Part shown: positions 17,531 through 27,400 of the stretch, piece after piece
Layout of the letters: the number at the start of each line of letters is the position of its first letter
How positions within the stretch are numbered: position 1 is the first letter of the stretch
Source of the DNA: Vulcanimicrobiota bacterium
GTDB taxonomy: Bacteria > Vulcanimicrobiota > Xenobia > Xenobiales > JADMJV01
DNA length: 64,000 nucleotides
Assembly (NCBI GenBank): GCA_023447635.1
Contig: JAEXNA010000096.1
Span: 1-64,000 of the forward strand
Direction of reading: 5' to 3'
Position numbers and translations under genes: made by a program
Notes under the pieces: generated by a model
Database searches by the model: none
What the model was told of the DNA's origin: nothing
Seen by the model: only the letters and a program-made list of their open reading frames with translations

Positions 17531-19684
17531 ATGACCTTGAGAGATTGGCTCGTCCAGCTAGAGCTGGCGGGAGGCTGGGAGCTGTTCCTGCGCGAGGACG
17601 AGCCAGCTCTCGTGCGCTACGACGAAGGGGTTTATGAGCGGATCCAGCTCGAGGATGCAGGTCTGGCGGTCGACCCCGATCGGGTTCGAATGCGCAACAT
17701 TCTGGCCGACCTGGAAGCGCGCGATCTCAATAGCTCGCTCTTTACCTTTACCGACTCGGGTCTGCGCTGGGCCTACACGGTCGAGATGTTCTCTTCGATG
17801 GGTCGGCCGACCATTGCGGCTTCCCGGGTCCCTCCGTCGCCTCCCAGTCTGATCGACCTCGGGCTCAACGAGCCGTTCGCCCGGTTTGCGCACTTCCGAG
17901 GCGGATTGATCCTGGTCAGCGGTAACCGCGGTTCGGGTCGCTCCTGTACCGCAGGCGCCATGCTTCAGTCGGTTTTGAGCCAGCGCCTGGCTTACGTCAT
18001 GACGCTGCAAGATCGCATCAGTTTCCTCTACGAAGGATTCTCTTCTCCCGTCTTCCAGCAAGAGCTGGGAACGGATTTCGAAACCTGGGAAGCCGGCTTC
18101 GGGCTGGTCAACCGGCGCTCTCCCGAAGTGATCTTGATCGATGAGATCTACGCCAAGGAGACCGCCGAGGCGGCCATCTCCTGGGCCCTCGAAGGGAAGC
18201 TGGTGATAGCAACCTACATGGGCGGCGACGTGGTGACCGCGCTCGAGCGGATGGTGGACATGTTCCCCGTCTCGGAACGCGCGCTGCGAGCCGAAGAGCT
18301 CAGCCTGGTCCTGCGGGTCTGCTCGGCCCAGCGGCTGGTGCCTGGTTTAGACGGCGGTCGCCATGTGGCGCTGGAGTTTCTGCAGTCGACTCCCGATGCC
18401 ATGCCGCTGATCTCGGGGCGGCAGTGGGACGTGCTGCGGGATCGGCTGGCGATGGCCAAAGATGCCGAGCGCCTCTCCTTCGGATCCAGTCTGGCCAAAC
18501 TGGTGAAGGACGGTCATATCTCCCGCGAGATCGGCCTGGCTCAGGCTCCGCGTGAGGACGAGTTTTTGCGCGCTCTCGAAGGTCGTCCCATGCGCTCGGC
18601 CGTTTACCCCTGGAATCTTCGCTTGCTCTTGCAGATGGCTCGGGAAACGGCTGCCTCGGATATTCACCTTTCCGTGAAGCGTCCGCCCATTTTCCGAGTG
18701 GACGGTCACCTCGAGCGGTTGAATCTTCCGGTTCTGGATGCTTCCGCGATCGAGAAGATGCTGCGATCGGTGATGACCTCGGCCCAATGGGCCTCGCTGG
18801 AAAAAGAGCGCGAGTTCGACGGCTCGTTGTCCCTGGACGACGGCACCCGGTTCCGTCTCAACGTCTTTTTTCAGAAGGAGTTTCCCGCTGCGGCGCTGCG
18901 CCTGATCCCTTACCGCATCCCGGACGCCGAAACGCTGGGAGTACCCGACGCTTTGCTGAGATTGGCGTTTCGACCCCAGGGGCTGTTGCTGATCACGGGC
19001 CCCACAGGGTCGGGCAAGACCACTTCGGTGGCGTGTCTGGTCGACGCCATCAATCGCGGTCGCGCCTGTCATATCATTACCGTCGAAGATCCGATCGAGT
19101 ATTACCACGAAAGTCACTCTTCCACGATCGACCAGCGCCAGGTCGAGTCCGACACTCTGTCCTTCCGCTCGGCGCTGAAATATGCGCTGCGCCAGGACCC
19201 CGATGTCCTGGTGGTCGGTGAGATGCGAGACACCGAGACGATCGCCTCGGCCCTCACGGCGGCCGAGACCGGCCACCTGGTGCTGGCAACGCTGCACACC
19301 AACGACGCCTGTCAGACGGTCGACCGCATCGTCGATGTCTTCCCCCCGCATCAGCAGTCGCAGATCCGTCAGCAGGTCGCGGCTTCGTTGCTCGCGGTGG
19401 TCTCGCAACGACTGTTGCCAAGGGCCGACGGAAGTGGACGGATCGCAGCTTTCGAACTGATGATCGCGACTCCGGCGATTCGGAATCTGATTCGCGAGGG
19501 CAAGACCCACCAGATCCCCAACGTGATCGCGACGTCGACTTCCACCGGGATGCGGACGCTGGAGAAATCGCTCACCGAGCTTTACCGAAGCGGACTGGTT
19601 TCGCACGAAGAAGCCGCCCGTTACTTTACCGAGAAGTCTTCTCCTCAGCCCGCCACGGCTGGGAAGGGTGACGGCGGCCGCTAG
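17531..19684 (+). CDS. Tandem PilT-like ATPase (degenerate + intact domain)
   Basis: 717 residues, about twice the length of PilT. The C-terminal half is a complete PilT: AASDIHLS, Walker A GPTGSGKT (490-497), the Asp box VEDPIEY, Walker B VVGEMRDTETI, the His box ATLHTND and PPHQQSQIRQQ. The N-terminal half keeps the PilT layout but with Walker A GNRGSGRS (131-138; Lys to Arg), ILIDEIYAKETAEAA for Walker B, and IATYMGGD for the His box. So one functional and one inactive ATPase module are fused. The ATG at 17531 has AAGGT 7 bases upstream. Likely a type IV pilus retraction or regulatory motor. Confidence 0.88.
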   Translation: MTLRDWLVQLELAGGWELFLREDEPALVRYDEGVYERIQLEDAGLAVDPDRVRMRNILADLEARDLNSSLFTFTDSGLRWAYTVEMFSSMGRPTIAASRVPPSPPSLIDLGLNEPFARFAHFRGGLILVSGNRGSGRSCTAGAMLQSVLSQRLAYVMTLQDRISFLYEGFSSPVFQQELGTDFETWEAGFGLVNRRSPEVILIDEIYAKETAEAAISWALEGKLVIATYMGGDVVTALERMVDMFPVSERALRAEELSLVLRVCSAQRLVPGLDGGRHVALEFLQSTPDAMPLISGRQWDVLRDRLAMAKDAERLSFGSSLAKLVKDGHISREIGLAQAPREDEFLRALEGRPMRSAVYPWNLRLLLQMARETAASDIHLSVKRPPIFRVDGHLERLNLPVLDASAIEKMLRSVMTSAQWASLEKEREFDGSLSLDDGTRFRLNVFFQKEFPAAALRLIPYRIPDAETLGVPDALLRLAFRPQGLLLITGPTGSGKTTSVACLVDAINRGRACHIITVEDPIEYYHESHSSTIDQRQVESDTLSFRSALKYALRQDPDVLVVGEMRDTETIASALTAAETGHLVLATLHTNDACQTVDRIVDVFPPHQQSQIRQQVAASLLAVVSQRLLPRADGSGRIAAFELMIATPAIRNLIREGKTHQIPNVIATSTSTGMRTLEKSLTELYRSGLVSHEEAARYFTEKSSPQPATAGKGDGGR

Positions 19685-20625
19685 CCGCCGCTTTTTAGCT
19701 CGTCGAGAAGTTGGGCCAGCCAGGGGCGGCCCGGGCGGGCGCCGTAGACGATCCGGTGGACCGGATCGTGGGGAAGGAGCGCCTGGTCAAGTCGCTGCAG
19801 GTCTTCCTGGGGCCACAGGTAACCGCGCTGCGCAGCCAGCCAGCTTGGGTTAGCCTCGCCCGGGTTCTCGCCCAGAAGCCGTAAGGTCAGCTCACGAAGG
19901 GCCGCCGGCATCTCGAGTCGCCCTGGGGCCAGGGGGTCCTGGCGCGCGGCCAGCAGATGAGCTTCTCGACCACCGCACTGATGGACTTCCTCGGTCAGCC
20001 AGGCCAGCTTCTGCTCCAGCCGGGGGTAGGGGAGGAGCGGGAGCATCTCCAGCAGGCGGCCCGAGCGGGACGAGTTCGTCCGTGCTTCTTGCCGGTAGGA
20101 GTTCAGCCAGGGAGCCCAGTCGGCCAGGTCGTGAACCTCCAGTGCCAGGCCCATAACCTGCCGGTCATCATCGTCGTCGTGCAACATCGGCAGGGCCTCC
20201 CGAACCGCTTCCCAGAGTCGGGGGTGGGTGCGACAAGCTTCGAGCAGCCCCAGGAACCCGAGGTCCCCGCTCCACTCTTGATAAAGACGCTGCAAACGGT
20301 TTGGTCGTCGCGGCTTGCCCCGGTCGTAGCTGCGGTTGTAGCGTTCGGCGACTCCCCCCCAGTGCGCCGGATCCGGCTCTGCCAGGAGCTCCAGAGCCAG
20401 AGCGTGGGCTCCGGCTCGGACGTCCTGGGTTGTCAGGCTCAGAACTCCGCCGCGCCCCAAAAGCCCCTGTCCCAGGTTCAAACGGCCCCCGTCGGTCAGC
20501 ATGTCAAGCTCTTCGAGGAAGCTCGCCACCATCAGCAGGCGCTGGGCGCCTTCAGAGCTTTGCCGAACCCGACAGAGGATCGGTTGCAAGATCAGAGGTG
20601 GGGCGGGAAGGCGACGACGGGACAC
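19681..20625 (-). CDS. Hypothetical protein, 314 aa
   Basis: From the GTG at 20625 (MSRRRLPAPPLILQPIL); an upstream ATG at 20706 would run into the divergent methyltransferase start. The product is helix-rich and Leu/Arg-rich with an Asp run (LHDDDDDRQ) and no recognised motif or signal. It converges on the double PilT gene, overlapping by 4 bases. Function unknown. Confidence 0.65.
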   Translation of the reverse strand: MSRRRLPAPPLILQPILCRVRQSSEGAQRLLMVASFLEELDMLTDGGRLNLGQGLLGRGGVLSLTTQDVRAGAHALALELLAEPDPAHWGGVAERYNRSYDRGKPRRPNRLQRLYQEWSGDLGFLGLLEACRTHPRLWEAVREALPMLHDDDDDRQVMGLALEVHDLADWAPWLNSYRQEARTNSSRSGRLLEMLPLLPYPRLEQKLAWLTEEVHQCGGREAHLLAARQDPLAPGRLEMPAALRELTLRLLGENPGEANPSWLAAQRGYLWPQEDLQRLDQALLPHDPVHRIVYGARPGRPWLAQLLDELKSGG

Positions 20626-20639
20626 GGCGGCAGTGTAGC

Positions 20640-21725
20640 ATGAGAAAGGAAGAGGTTCAAAACAGGGCCTCCCAGGAGGGTCGAGCGGAGGCGGGGAAGG
20701 CGCCACGGAAGATGACTTTTACCCAACTTCTCCAGGCGGCGCTGCAGCGCCGCGCACCACTGATCGCCAACTTGGAGGCGGAGGGGACGGACAGCTTCCG
20801 ACTCTTTCACGGGGCGGCCGAGGGCAGGCCCGGGCTGTCGGTGGACCGATACGGCTCTCTGAGGTTGGCCCAGGTCGCCGCGTCGTCTCCGCTGAGTGGT
20901 CCGGAGGAAGCCGCCCTGGCCGCCTATCTCGACGAGGCAGGCGGGCCCTGGGTGATCGCGCAGAGAGAAGGGCCGCGCCTGGTCCCCCGCGCCGAGTCGT
21001 TTCCCGGCGTCTGGACATCCACATTCTGGTGCCGAGAGCTGGGGTTGGAGTTTGCCATCCACCTGGAGAGGGCTCATCGGGATCCTCAGCTGTTCCTGGA
21101 CTTTCGCGCCGCCAAAAGAGCGCTGCGGGCGGTCCTGCCTAGCCTGGGCGAGCGGCTTTCCGTGCTCAACCTGTTCTCCTACACCTGCTCGATCAGCTGC
21201 CACGCGGCGGCGGCGGGGGCGGGGGAGATCTGGAGCGCCGACTTTTCCGGCGGCAACCTGGCCTGGGGGGCGAAGAACTTTCGCCGGAACCGATTGGAGG
21301 GGGCTCGAGCCGAGTTCCTGGAGGAGGACTGCGTGGGGCTGCTCTGGGCCCTCACCGATCAGCGCAAGGCGTTGTCGGCTCGTAAGAAGCTCAAGCACAA
21401 GATCGCGCCTCGTACCTTTTCTGTTGTGGTAGCCGACCCGCCGGCCTTTTCGAAGGGAAAGTTTGCCGCCGTCGATCTGGTGCGAGACCCGGAGACCGTG
21501 TTTGGACCGGCCTGGGAGGCGGTTTCACCCGGCGGACTCCTGGTGGCCGCGAACAACTCTGCCAGGGTCAGCCGTCCCGAGTTCGAGGAGCGCCTTCGCA
21601 AGCTGTTCGCCCGACGTTCGGAAGGGGGCGCTTGTGCCGGGCTAGAGTGGCTCACGCCCGATGCGGACTTCCCCTCCTTCGACGGAGAGCCCCCGCTGAA
21701 AGTGGCCTTCTGTCGTAAAACATGA
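20640..21725 (+). CDS. Class I SAM-dependent rRNA methyltransferase, RlmI/RlmK-like
   Basis: 361 residues from the ATG at 20640 (a second Met at 20712 also plausible). The Rossmann SAM-binding motif is NLFSYTCSISCHAAAAGAG, with the catalytic-loop motif VVADPPAFSKGK, typical of RlmI/RlmK m5C/m7G-type RNA methyltransferases. The N-terminal 80 residues contain LSVDRYG as in the PUA-linked family. Predicted to methylate 23S rRNA; exact base unknown. Divergent from the hypothetical gene on the minus strand with starts 14 bases apart. Confidence 0.85.
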   Translation: MRKEEVQNRASQEGRAEAGKAPRKMTFTQLLQAALQRRAPLIANLEAEGTDSFRLFHGAAEGRPGLSVDRYGSLRLAQVAASSPLSGPEEAALAAYLDEAGGPWVIAQREGPRLVPRAESFPGVWTSTFWCRELGLEFAIHLERAHRDPQLFLDFRAAKRALRAVLPSLGERLSVLNLFSYTCSISCHAAAAGAGEIWSADFSGGNLAWGAKNFRRNRLEGARAEFLEEDCVGLLWALTDQRKALSARKKLKHKIAPRTFSVVVADPPAFSKGKFAAVDLVRDPETVFGPAWEAVSPGGLLVAANNSARVSRPEFEERLRKLFARRSEGGACAGLEWLTPDADFPSFDGEPPLKVAFCRKT

Positions 21726-21741
21726 CCTTTGACGCTCCAGG

Positions 21742-21981
21742 GTGAAGCTTCTTCAAGCCGAAGCGTTTGGGATGAGCCCCGAGTCCTTTCCGCCCAGTTT
21801 CGCCGAGTACAGCCGAGCGTTAGAGCGGGTCCAGCGGCGAGCGGCGCTGCGGAGGATGGTGATGCACGTCGACATCGGCGACTCGGGGGAAGTGTTCCGG
21901 GGAGAAGAGCAAGAGCGCCGAGACCGCCAACTTCTCGATAGTTGGGAGAGGCAGCAGCGAGCGCCCTGGCCGGGCTACTAG
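21742..21981 (+). CDS. Hypothetical small charged protein, 79 aa
   Basis: GTG start 16 bases after the methyltransferase stop. Arg/Glu-rich, helical, with no Cys or membrane segment. It is kept because it is colinear, fills the gap and shows the same codon character as its neighbours; no homology recognised. Confidence 0.5.
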   Translation: MKLLQAEAFGMSPESFPPSFAEYSRALERVQRRAALRRMVMHVDIGDSGEVFRGEEQERRDRQLLDSWERQQRAPWPGY

Positions 21982-22063
21982 GGCCTGAGCAGGACCGGTC
22001 AAGAACTCGGTCTGTTCGTTCGGCGAAGGATCTCCTTGCCCGTCGCAGGAAGAACCTGAAGCC

Positions 22064-24124
22064 ATGATTCCCAAACTTGTAGCCCTACTTATGATGACCG
22101 TGGCGGCTGTCTTCTTCCTGAAGCGCTCGGTCAGACTTTTCCAATTCGTCAGAGTTGCCAAGCCGATCGACCGGTTTGACAACCCCGTTAAGCGCGTCAC
22201 TGGGGTCGTGGTGTACGCCCTCGGACAGAAGCGTCTGCTCACCCGGCCCTACGCCGGTTTGATGCACGTGATGATCTTCTGGGGCTTCTGCGTGCTTTCC
22301 ATCGCCAATATCACTCTGCTGATTCGCGGCGTGGCCGGGCGCGACTTCAACTTGCCGCTGCTGGGGCCGGACCAGTTCCTTGGCAGCCCCTATAATGCCA
22401 TCAAAGAGGTCTTCATCTGCCTGGTGCTTGTCGGAGTGAGCATGGCGTTTTATCGCCGCCTGCTCTGGAAGCCAAAATTCCCCGAGGCCTCGGGCGACGC
22501 CCTCTTCATTCTCTCGATGATCGGCAGCCTGATGCTGGTGGAACTGCTCTTTGGCGCTGCCGAGATGGCCCACTGGAAACAAGAAGCGGTGGTCACTTTC
22601 AAACCCTGGGCGTTCCCCATCACGGGTCCGCTGTCGGGTTTGTTGGTCGGCATGTCGCCCGACACGCTGGCCCTTCTGCAGAATGTCGCCTGGTGGATCA
22701 ACTACGCGCTGGTGCTCACGTTTGGCGCTTACCTGCCTTACTCCAAGCATCTTCACGTCATCACCGGTATCCCCAACGTCTACTTCAAGAACACCCGTCC
22801 TTACGGCGAACTGCGCAAGCTCGACCTGGAGAACGAAGAGAACCCGGAGTTCGGGGCCTCGACGCTGGCCGACTTCGACTGGAAGCGCTTTCATGACTGG
22901 TACACATGCACCGAGTGCGGTCGCTGCACCTCGGTCTGTCCCGCTTTCGCGAGTGGGAAGCCGCTGCACCCGAAGATGATCTCCGAGCAGCTTCGCGAGG
23001 AGTTGGTCGACCACGGCGGCGGAGTCGCCCTGCTAGAACTGGCCAAAAAGAACGGAGCTGTCGAGGAGGGCGCCGCAGCCGAAGCGCAAGCCGAAGGAGA
23101 GACGGCTCCCGGGCTGCGCCACCTTATGGACAACTTGAGCGCCGTTTCCGAAGATGCCCTGTTTGCCTGCACCACATGCCGCGCCTGTGAGCAAGCCTGT
23201 CCCGTGTTCATCGAGTACGTCCAGGAGATCGTCGACATGCGTCGGCACCTGGTCCAGGTCGAAGGCCGTTTCCCGCAGGAAGCGCAGCGCGCTTTCGACG
23301 GGATGGAGCGCAACAACAACCCCTGGGGGATCGGCTTCGCGACCCGGGGCGATTGGGCCAAAGACCTCGGCGTGCCATTGCTGGCCGAGGACCCCGGCGA
23401 ACTTGACCTGGTCTACTGGGTCGGCTGCGCCGGCTCGTTCGATGAGCGTAATAAACAGGTTTCCAAAGCGATGGTCGCCATCATGCAGAAGGCCGGCCTG
23501 AAGTTCGCCATCCTGGGACAAGAAGAGGGCTGCACGGGCGACTCGGCTCGCCGTATCGGGAACGAGTATCTCTACCAGATGCTAGCGGCCCAGAACGTCG
23601 AGGTGCTCAACACCTACAACGTCAAGAAGATCGTCACCGCTTGTCCCCACTGCTTCAATACGATCAAAAACGAGTACCACCAGTTCGGCGGAGAATACGA
23701 AGTGCTGCACCACTCCGAACTGATCGCGGATCTGATTTCGACCAAGAAGATTCAGCTCAAGCAGGTTCCTGAAGTGTTGGGGACCTTCCACGACAGCTGC
23801 TACCTGGGTCGCTACAACGATATCTACGAGCAGCCTCGTGAGGTCTTGAAGGCCGCCGGAGTGAAGCTGGCCGAGATGGAGAAATCCCGCGAGACCGGTC
23901 GCTGCTGTGGCGCCGGAGGCGGCCGTATGTGGATGGAGGAGCACGGCACCAAGGTCAACGACATGCGTCTGGCCGACGCCCTGGAGTTGGCGGAGCGACC
24001 TAAGGTGATCGCCTCCTCCTGTCCCTTCTGCTTGACCATGCTCAGCGATGCCGTATCGACCAAGGACCTCACGGCGGAAATCAAAACCAAAGATATCGCG
24101 GAACTGGTCGCGGAAGCGCTTTAG
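22064..24124 (+). CDS. EtfD-like membrane Fe-S oxidoreductase (ETF:quinone type)
   Basis: 686 residues. The first 230 residues contain several membrane segments like the NarI/DsrM cytochrome b family, with His in the helices. Two [4Fe-4S] motifs follow: CTECGRCTSVCP and CTTCRACEQACP. The C-terminal half has two CCG (HdrB/GlpC-like) domains, including CTGDSARR, ACPHCFNTIKNEY, GTFHDSCYLGR, RCCGAGGGRMW and SCPFCLTML. This architecture matches EtfD (mycobacterial Rv0338c type), which passes electrons from electron-transfer flavoprotein to the quinone pool during fatty-acid oxidation. No etf or acyl-CoA dehydrogenase genes are in the window. A terminator follows. Confidence 0.88.
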   Translation: MIPKLVALLMMTVAAVFFLKRSVRLFQFVRVAKPIDRFDNPVKRVTGVVVYALGQKRLLTRPYAGLMHVMIFWGFCVLSIANITLLIRGVAGRDFNLPLLGPDQFLGSPYNAIKEVFICLVLVGVSMAFYRRLLWKPKFPEASGDALFILSMIGSLMLVELLFGAAEMAHWKQEAVVTFKPWAFPITGPLSGLLVGMSPDTLALLQNVAWWINYALVLTFGAYLPYSKHLHVITGIPNVYFKNTRPYGELRKLDLENEENPEFGASTLADFDWKRFHDWYTCTECGRCTSVCPAFASGKPLHPKMISEQLREELVDHGGGVALLELAKKNGAVEEGAAAEAQAEGETAPGLRHLMDNLSAVSEDALFACTTCRACEQACPVFIEYVQEIVDMRRHLVQVEGRFPQEAQRAFDGMERNNNPWGIGFATRGDWAKDLGVPLLAEDPGELDLVYWVGCAGSFDERNKQVSKAMVAIMQKAGLKFAILGQEEGCTGDSARRIGNEYLYQMLAAQNVEVLNTYNVKKIVTACPHCFNTIKNEYHQFGGEYEVLHHSELIADLISTKKIQLKQVPEVLGTFHDSCYLGRYNDIYEQPREVLKAAGVKLAEMEKSRETGRCCGAGGGRMWMEEHGTKVNDMRLADALELAERPKVIASSCPFCLTMLSDAVSTKDLTAEIKTKDIAELVAEAL

Positions 24125-24203
24125 CGCTCTCCTGACTCGGTCAAGGAAAGTCGCGAAGAGAAATTTTCTCACGATTTTCCGGCCGAAACATGGCGATAAA
24201 GCT

Positions 24204-24239
24204 AAGGAACGGTGCAGTGGTGCCGTTCCTTTTCTTTTT
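24204..24239 (+). terminator. Terminator after EtfD-like gene
   Basis: AAGGAACGG (24204-24212) pairs with CCGTTCCTT (24223-24231), followed by tttcttttt. Confidence 0.85.
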
Positions 24240-24429
24240 GGGGAGGATGGAGATCCTCGGCCTCGATGGTTTGGACTTCCCGACCGCGAGGTAAAGATAA
24301 GGACGATTTCCGGACGCTCCATCGAGGGGCGCAAGGGATCGCTCCAGGGCGGGGGGAAAATATGCAGGCGGACCGGTCTAGCCTCTTTTAGCCCGGTCCC
24401 TTGCAATGTAGACGATTGGGAACTTATCG
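24240..24429. other. Leader region of polA homologue
   Basis: These bases and the terminator make up the 305-base gap between the EtfD-like and PolA-like genes. A convincing promoter hexamer pair was not found and no small gene is supported; GC-rich with an imperfect GACCGG...CCGGTC repeat near 24372-24398. Confidence 0.35.
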
Positions 24430-27216
24430 GTGTCACTCACAAGCAGCAAGAAACCTTCAGACAAAAAGAAACTCTTTCTCATCGACGGTAACGGTCTGGC
24501 CTATCGGGCCTTCTACGCCGTGGTGCCCATCCACACGGCAAGCGGCGTGCCTATCAACGCCCTGGCGGGCTTTGTCAACATGGTGTTGCGCCTCTTGAAG
24601 ACCGAGAACCCCACCCACGTGGCGGTCGCCTTCGACAAGGGGATCCCCACGGAGCGGGTTCATCCTTACCAGGATTACAACGCGCAGCGGGTAGAGATGC
24701 CCGACGACCTGGCGCTTCAGCTCCCTATGATCGAGGACTTCGTCCGAGCGCTGGGAGTCCCGGTGTTCCGAGTCCCGGGGCACGAGGCCGATGACTGCAT
24801 CGGTACTCTGGCCAAACGAGGAGCCGAGGCCGATATGGATGTCCTCATCCTCTCCGGCGACCTCGACCTGCTTCAGTTGGTCGGACCGAAGATTCGCGTC
24901 CTGACCACCCGCCGAGGCATCTCGGATATGCTGGTCTACGACGAGAAGCAGGTCAAGAACCGCTTCAACCTCAAACCGGAACAGCTCGCCGACCTCCGGG
25001 CGTTGGCTGGCGATTCTTCCGACAACATCACCGGCGTCCCCGGGATCGGTGAGGTGACCGCCAAGAAACTGCTGTCTCAGCACGGTCGCCTGGAGGATCT
25101 CCTGAAGAACCTCTCCTCTCTACCGGCCAAATGGCGTAACCCTCTGACCGAGCACCGGGACGAGGCGATCGAGTTCAAGATGCGGGCCTCAATCCGGACC
25201 GATCTCGAGCTGGCCGTCGACTGGGATAAATGCGAATTCGGCGGAATTCCGGTCGAGCGAGTTGGAGAGATCTACGCTCGGACCGAACTCGACAAGTACC
25301 TCGAGGCCCTTCCCGAAGCGGGAACCGCTGGCGCCCTCTCCGAGGAGCAGCCGGTGGAAGTGACCGCTCTCGATGGTAAGAAGGCCAAGGCCGGCTTGAA
25401 GAAATACCTGGAGTCGGTCACCGACGAACTCGGCATCCTGTTCCTGGGCGCCGGCGAGGATCTGGTCGCTCTGGCGCTGTCGGCGCCGGGCCAGACGCCT
25501 ACGGTGGTGCGTATCGGCGGCGAGTCGGTCTCGCTCAAGGACGCGCTCAAGCTTCTCCAGCCGCTGCTCAGCGCGGCCGATAAGAAGATTCATACCCATA
25601 ACCTGCGCGGGCTGCTGATGACCCCCGAGGGGGCTGGATTGACCGACATTGGGGCCGACGTGCTCGATATCGGCGTGGCCTCTCATCTGCTCGATGCTCG
25701 CGAGGGCAACCCGTGGCTCGACGAAGTGGCCCGCCGCTTCGGCTACGATATTCCCGGTGAGGGCGAGCTGCTCGGGCACGGTGAAGGCTACCGCAAGATC
25801 TCGGACGTTCCGACCGAAGAGCTTGCCGATTGGGCGGCTCGCCGAGTCCAGGTTCTCAACCAGTTGGGCAACAGCCTCAAGGTCGAGCTGCAGAGCCAGG
25901 GACTCCTCGACCAGTACCTGTCCGTCGAGTATCCGATGATCCGGATCTACTCGGACATGGAGCGCGACCAGGTTCCGGTGGACGGAGAGGTTCTGACCAC
26001 CTTCCAGGAGCAGGTCGATGTCTTGCTCAAAGAGTTGGAAGTCGCGATCTACGAGGAAGCCGGTCAGAAGTTCGACCTGCGAGACCAGAAAGAGTTAGCC
26101 GAAGTTCTCTTCGACAAGATGGCCCTGGCCGTGACGGCGCGCCCCAAGAACGGAGCGCTGATCGGACTCGACATCTTGAACCAGATCGCCGAACAGAACG
26201 CTATCGGAGCTCTGCTGCGCGACCACCGTGAACTCAGTTCGCTGGTAGCCTCCTTTGGCCGCTCTCGGGACCGCTTCGATTTGCCTCGGAGCGGCTGGTT
26301 ACGCCGGATGGCCCAGTTCACCGTAAGCAATTCCGAGCGTCTGCTCTGGATGGGACCGGTGTCCGTGGGCGGCGCCACGGCGACCTTCAACCGCTTACTC
26401 AGCGAGGTGGACGGTCTGCCCAACGCCGACCTGCGTCAGCAGTTCCGCAAACTGCTGCTGTCGGCGCTCAAGACCGAAAAGAAGGGCGCTGTCCTTCTGG
26501 GTGTTGGGGTCAATCAGTTCCAGCTTCGCCTGGCAGCGCATCTTTCCGAGGACGGCGCCCTGCAGAAGGCGTTTATTCGCTCGGAAGATGTCGAAGTCCA
26601 ACTGCTCACCAAACTGGTCGCCGAAGAAGAGCGGGAAGACACCAAGGACGCTCGTCAGGACCTGGTTGACACCCTGCTGGGCTCGATCGGGGAACACCGA
26701 CTGGCGCGTCGCACCGGAATCACTCCCACCGACGCGAGCACTCGTATCGAAAATCTCATGGAGCTTTTCTTTGCCAGCTACCAGCAGATGGAGACTTTCT
26801 TCAGCGGCGAGCTGGAGAAGGCGCGTGGGCAGGGCTGGGTAGCCAGTCACGCCGGGCGTCGTCGTAGCGTGCCCGAGATGTCGAGCCGCAACTCGGACAT
26901 CCGTGGAACGGCCGAAAGGGTGGCTCGCAACGCAGCGATCCAGAACAGCGCCGCCGACGTCATCAAGAAGTTCCTGGTGGATATCCACTCCCGCCTCGAT
27001 ACGACGGAGCTTCCCGCCAAGCTGGTCGCGCAGGTTCGTGACGAGCTGATCTTCGAAGTGCCTAAGAAATCGCTGGAGGCTGTGGCTACACAGCTGATGG
27101 CGGCTCTAGAAGAGTCGGTGAAACTTTCTGTTCCGATCGTCGCCGAAGCACGATCTGGGCGAAACTGGTCCGAGGCGGAGGCGGTTGAAGTAACCACCTC
27201 CGCGGGCCGTCGATAG
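24430..27216 (+). CDS. polA: DNA polymerase I homologue with inactive polymerase domain
   Basis: 928 residues, normal PolA length. The 5'-nuclease domain (1-300) keeps its acidic metal ligands: D19 (LIDGNG), GHEADD 117-122, SGDLDL 142-147, GDSSDN 194-199, and the H3TH GVPGIGEVTAKKLL. The 3'-5' exonuclease domain (about 330-480) lacks the DxE motif, as in Taq. The polymerase domain is recognisable but motif A DYSQIELR reads GVNQFQLR (693-700, losing the catalytic Asp and Glu), the motif B RRxxK Lys is absent before GEHRLARRTGI, and motif C HDE reads RDE (870-872). It should therefore be a flap nuclease with a dead polymerase, acting in DNA repair or Okazaki processing. Confidence 0.88.
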   Translation: MSLTSSKKPSDKKKLFLIDGNGLAYRAFYAVVPIHTASGVPINALAGFVNMVLRLLKTENPTHVAVAFDKGIPTERVHPYQDYNAQRVEMPDDLALQLPMIEDFVRALGVPVFRVPGHEADDCIGTLAKRGAEADMDVLILSGDLDLLQLVGPKIRVLTTRRGISDMLVYDEKQVKNRFNLKPEQLADLRALAGDSSDNITGVPGIGEVTAKKLLSQHGRLEDLLKNLSSLPAKWRNPLTEHRDEAIEFKMRASIRTDLELAVDWDKCEFGGIPVERVGEIYARTELDKYLEALPEAGTAGALSEEQPVEVTALDGKKAKAGLKKYLESVTDELGILFLGAGEDLVALALSAPGQTPTVVRIGGESVSLKDALKLLQPLLSAADKKIHTHNLRGLLMTPEGAGLTDIGADVLDIGVASHLLDAREGNPWLDEVARRFGYDIPGEGELLGHGEGYRKISDVPTEELADWAARRVQVLNQLGNSLKVELQSQGLLDQYLSVEYPMIRIYSDMERDQVPVDGEVLTTFQEQVDVLLKELEVAIYEEAGQKFDLRDQKELAEVLFDKMALAVTARPKNGALIGLDILNQIAEQNAIGALLRDHRELSSLVASFGRSRDRFDLPRSGWLRRMAQFTVSNSERLLWMGPVSVGGATATFNRLLSEVDGLPNADLRQQFRKLLLSALKTEKKGAVLLGVGVNQFQLRLAAHLSEDGALQKAFIRSEDVEVQLLTKLVAEEEREDTKDARQDLVDTLLGSIGEHRLARRTGITPTDASTRIENLMELFFASYQQMETFFSGELEKARGQGWVASHAGRRRSVPEMSSRNSDIRGTAERVARNAAIQNSAADVIKKFLVDIHSRLDTTELPAKLVAQVRDELIFEVPKKSLEAVATQLMAALEESVKLSVPIVAEARSGRNWSEAEAVEVTTSAGRR

Positions 27217-27400
27217 ATCGACGTTATTCCTCGGTCGGCCGCTCGAAAACGTGGAAAAATCCTTATAAACCAACGTTTGAGAGCTCGCCCACAGAGGAAT
27301 AACCCACCGAGTCGCCAATCGGCGCCTCGATAACCCCGGTTAAATCAAAGAAATAAGAGAGAAAGCGCTCGCCCCCCCGAGCACGATTGAGGAATTCCCA

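Noticed and set aside
18347..19606. Long minus-strand frame opposite the double PilT gene
   Set aside because: Gln/Arg/His-rich shadow typical of GC-rich antisense frames; the plus strand encodes complete PilT motifs.
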